Under the pieces are notes generated by a model that did not search any database, was not told the origin of the DNA, and was given only the letters and a program-made list of their open reading frames with translations. The position numbers were made by a program, and so were the translations under genes. From positions 1 through 32,945 of the forward strand of contig CAKSPC010000030.1 in NCBI GenBank assembly GCA_934481445.1: a DNA stretch of 32,945 nt, given 5' to 3'. The DNA comes from an uncultured Oscillospiraceae bacterium. Its GTDB lineage: Bacteria; Bacillota; Clostridia; Oscillospirales; Ruminococcaceae. Position 1 is the first letter of the stretch. Every line of letters starts with the position of its first letter. This document shows, one piece after another, positions 31,536 to 32,945 of this stretch.

Positions 31536-32945
31536 TTATTCCGCCAGCTTCTTTCTGATATATTCCTGTATAGCCTTCGGCGAAGCCGCGCCCTTGAGCG
31601 CCTTGTTCGCCTGACCCATGAAGAAGCCGAATACCTTCTGGTCGCCGTTTTTATACTGTTCAACGGGCTTAGGGTTGTTCGCGATTATCTCGTCCACAAC
31701 CTTTGCCAGCAGGTCGTTATCTTCTTTGATCCAAAGATCCTGCGCGTCCGCGATGGACTTGGGATCGCCGCCGTTTTCTATCATTTCGCGGAGAATGGTC
31801 TTGGCGTTCGCCTGGGAAACCTTGTCCGTCTGCATGAATTCAACAAGCTGCGCGAATTCCGCACCGCCGAATTTGAGGTTCTCCATATCAGCTTCGCCGA
31901 GGTTTATGCGGCGCATAAGCTCGCCGATGATATAGTTTGCGACAGCCTTCGGGTTGTTGTACGCCGCGATGGCTTCGTCGAAGAAATCGCATATCTTCTT
32001 GTTTCCGACGATGATGTCCGCGTCCTTCTTGTTGATGGAATATTCCTCAACGTAGCGGGCAACGCGCTGCTCGGGAAGTTCGGGGATGGATGCCTTTATC
32101 TCCGCAAGTTCCTCCTCCGTGAAGATGATTGGAGGAATATCGGGGTCGGGGAAGTAGCGGTAGTCGTGGGCGTCCTCCTTGGAGCGCATCGCGGTGGTTT
32201 CGCCGAGGGCTTCGTTGAAGCGGCGCGTTTCCTGAATGACCTTTTCGCCGTTGTCCAGCAGCTCTTCCTGGCGCTCGATCTCGACCTCTATCGCGCGGGC
32301 GATGGCCTTGAGGGAGTTAAGGTTCTTGAGCTCGGTTCTTGTGCCAAGCTCTGTGCTGCCCTTGGGGGCGATGGAGATGTTGACGTCGCAGCGGATGGAA
32401 CCCTGCTCCATCTTGCAGTCGCAGATACCCGCGTACTGAAGCAGCAGCATTATCTTCTCAATATACGCGATAACTTCGTCGGCGCTGTGGAAATCAGGCT
32501 CGGTCACTATCTCGATAAGCGGCACGCCGCAGCGGTTGTAGTCCGCAAGGGAGATACGGTTTACCTCGTCGTGTACGAGTTTGCCGGCGTCCTCCTCGAG
32601 GTGGATACGGTTGATGCGGATATCCTTTTCCTCGCCGTTTACGTTTATCTTTACCTTACCGGAAAGGCATACAGGGCGGGGCATCTGGGATATCTGATAA
32701 GCCTTGGGCAGGTCGGGGTAGAAGTAGTTCTTTCTGTCCCATTTTGTGAAGCGGGAGATATCGCAGTTCATTACATAGCCCGCCTTGATGATGTATTCTA
32801 CCGCGCGCTTGTTGAGCACGGGGAGAGTTCCGGGCAGACCGCTGCAAACGGGGCAGCATCTGGAGTTCGGCGTGCCGCCGAATTCTGCGGAGCAGGTGCA
32901 GAATACCTTGGAGTTGGTGGAAAGCTCCGCGTGTGTTTCAAGTCC
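31536..32945 (-). CDS. gatB: Asp-tRNA(Asn)/Glu-tRNA(Gln) amidotransferase subunit B, 5' end missing
   Basis: Subunit B of the GatCAB amidotransferase, which turns Glu-tRNA(Gln) or Asp-tRNA(Asn) into the correct amide form. The frame stays open to the right edge and begins GLETHAELSTNSKVFCTCS, the conserved GatB N terminus, so only about ten residues are lost; the GTG at 32819 is internal. Zinc-site cysteines CTC and CCPVC are visible, followed by the cradle domain (NCDISRFTKWDRKNYFYPDL, RIHLEEDAGK, NRCGVPLIEIVTEPD) and the helical and YqeY-like tail to residue ~470 (FFMGQANKALKGAASPKAIQ). gatC and gatA are expected outside the window, upstream. Confidence 0.96.
   Translation of the reverse strand, partial: GLETHAELSTNSKVFCTCSAEFGGTPNSRCCPVCSGLPGTLPVLNKRAVEYIIKAGYVMNCDISRFTKWDRKNYFYPDLPKAYQISQMPRPVCLSGKVKINVNGEEKDIRINRIHLEEDAGKLVHDEVNRISLADYNRCGVPLIEIVTEPDFHSADEVIAYIEKIMLLLQYAGICDCKMEQGSIRCDVNISIAPKGSTELGTRTELKNLNSLKAIARAIEVEIERQEELLDNGEKVIQETRRFNEALGETTAMRSKEDAHDYRYFPDPDIPPIIFTEEELAEIKASIPELPEQRVARYVEEYSINKKDADIIVGNKKICDFFDEAIAAYNNPKAVANYIIGELMRRINLGEADMENLKFGGAEFAQLVEFMQTDKVSQANAKTILREMIENGGDPKSIADAQDLWIKEDNDLLAKVVDEIIANNPKPVEQYKNGDQKVFGFFMGQANKALKGAASPKAIQEYIRKKLAE

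Overview
The window looks like a chromosomal segment of a fibre-degrading Ruminococcus-like clostridium. The grounds are a cellobiose phosphorylase, a surface GH74 xyloglucanase-type lipoprotein, a single-chain pyruvate:ferredoxin oxidoreductase, an IspH-ribosomal protein S1 fusion (a clostridial arrangement), strong purine-rich Shine-Dalgarno sites, and GC-rich genes separated by AT-rich spacers. Genus is inferred from gene content, not from a marker gene. No rRNA, tRNA, CRISPR array, transposase or phage gene was seen.

Layout. 1-6340 (+): the end of cellobiose phosphorylase (cut by the left edge) and nifJ, each with its own terminator; nifJ has a consensus promoter and a leader hairpin with a U run. 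6390-11990 (-): two overlapping or coupled units, rpiR-type regulator > flavoprotein, then cmk > plsC > ispH-rpsA. 12180-13775 (+): enolase behind a long structured leader. 13776-16095 (+): the most unusual stretch. It holds a 104-base foldback, a tiny transcription unit for a 21-residue peptide with four evenly spaced cysteines, an AT-rich gene for a secreted papain-like peptidase, and a lipoprotein. 16110-23760 (-): GH74 lipoprotein, clostripain-family lipoprotein with a membrane-protein partner, and a chemotaxis receptor. 23830-25785 (+): a zinc-ribbon membrane protein and a TPM-domain protein. 26260-29884 (+): a GntR (YtrA type)-ABC ATPase-permease operon with a perfect operator-like palindrome at its start. 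29900-31237 (+): a zinc-ribbon/Pro-Ala membrane protein and a small membrane protein. 31536-end (-): gatB, cut by the right edge.

Two copies of a non-coding repeat built from perfect hairpins (25810-26134 and, inverted, 31274-31503) bracket the ABC-transporter segment. Each lies just 3' of a gene and in that gene's orientation.

Functionally, the carbon genes make a coherent path. Xyloglucan or cellulose is cut outside the cell (GH74), cellobiose is phosphorolysed inside, glycolysis passes through enolase, and pyruvate is oxidised by PFOR to acetyl-CoA and reduced ferredoxin. The best candidates for something undescribed are the 21-residue Cys peptide unit with its upstream TGTAA repeats and neighbouring secreted peptidase, the enolase leader RNA, and the hairpin-chain repeat pair. 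All calls come from reading the sequence; no database search was run.
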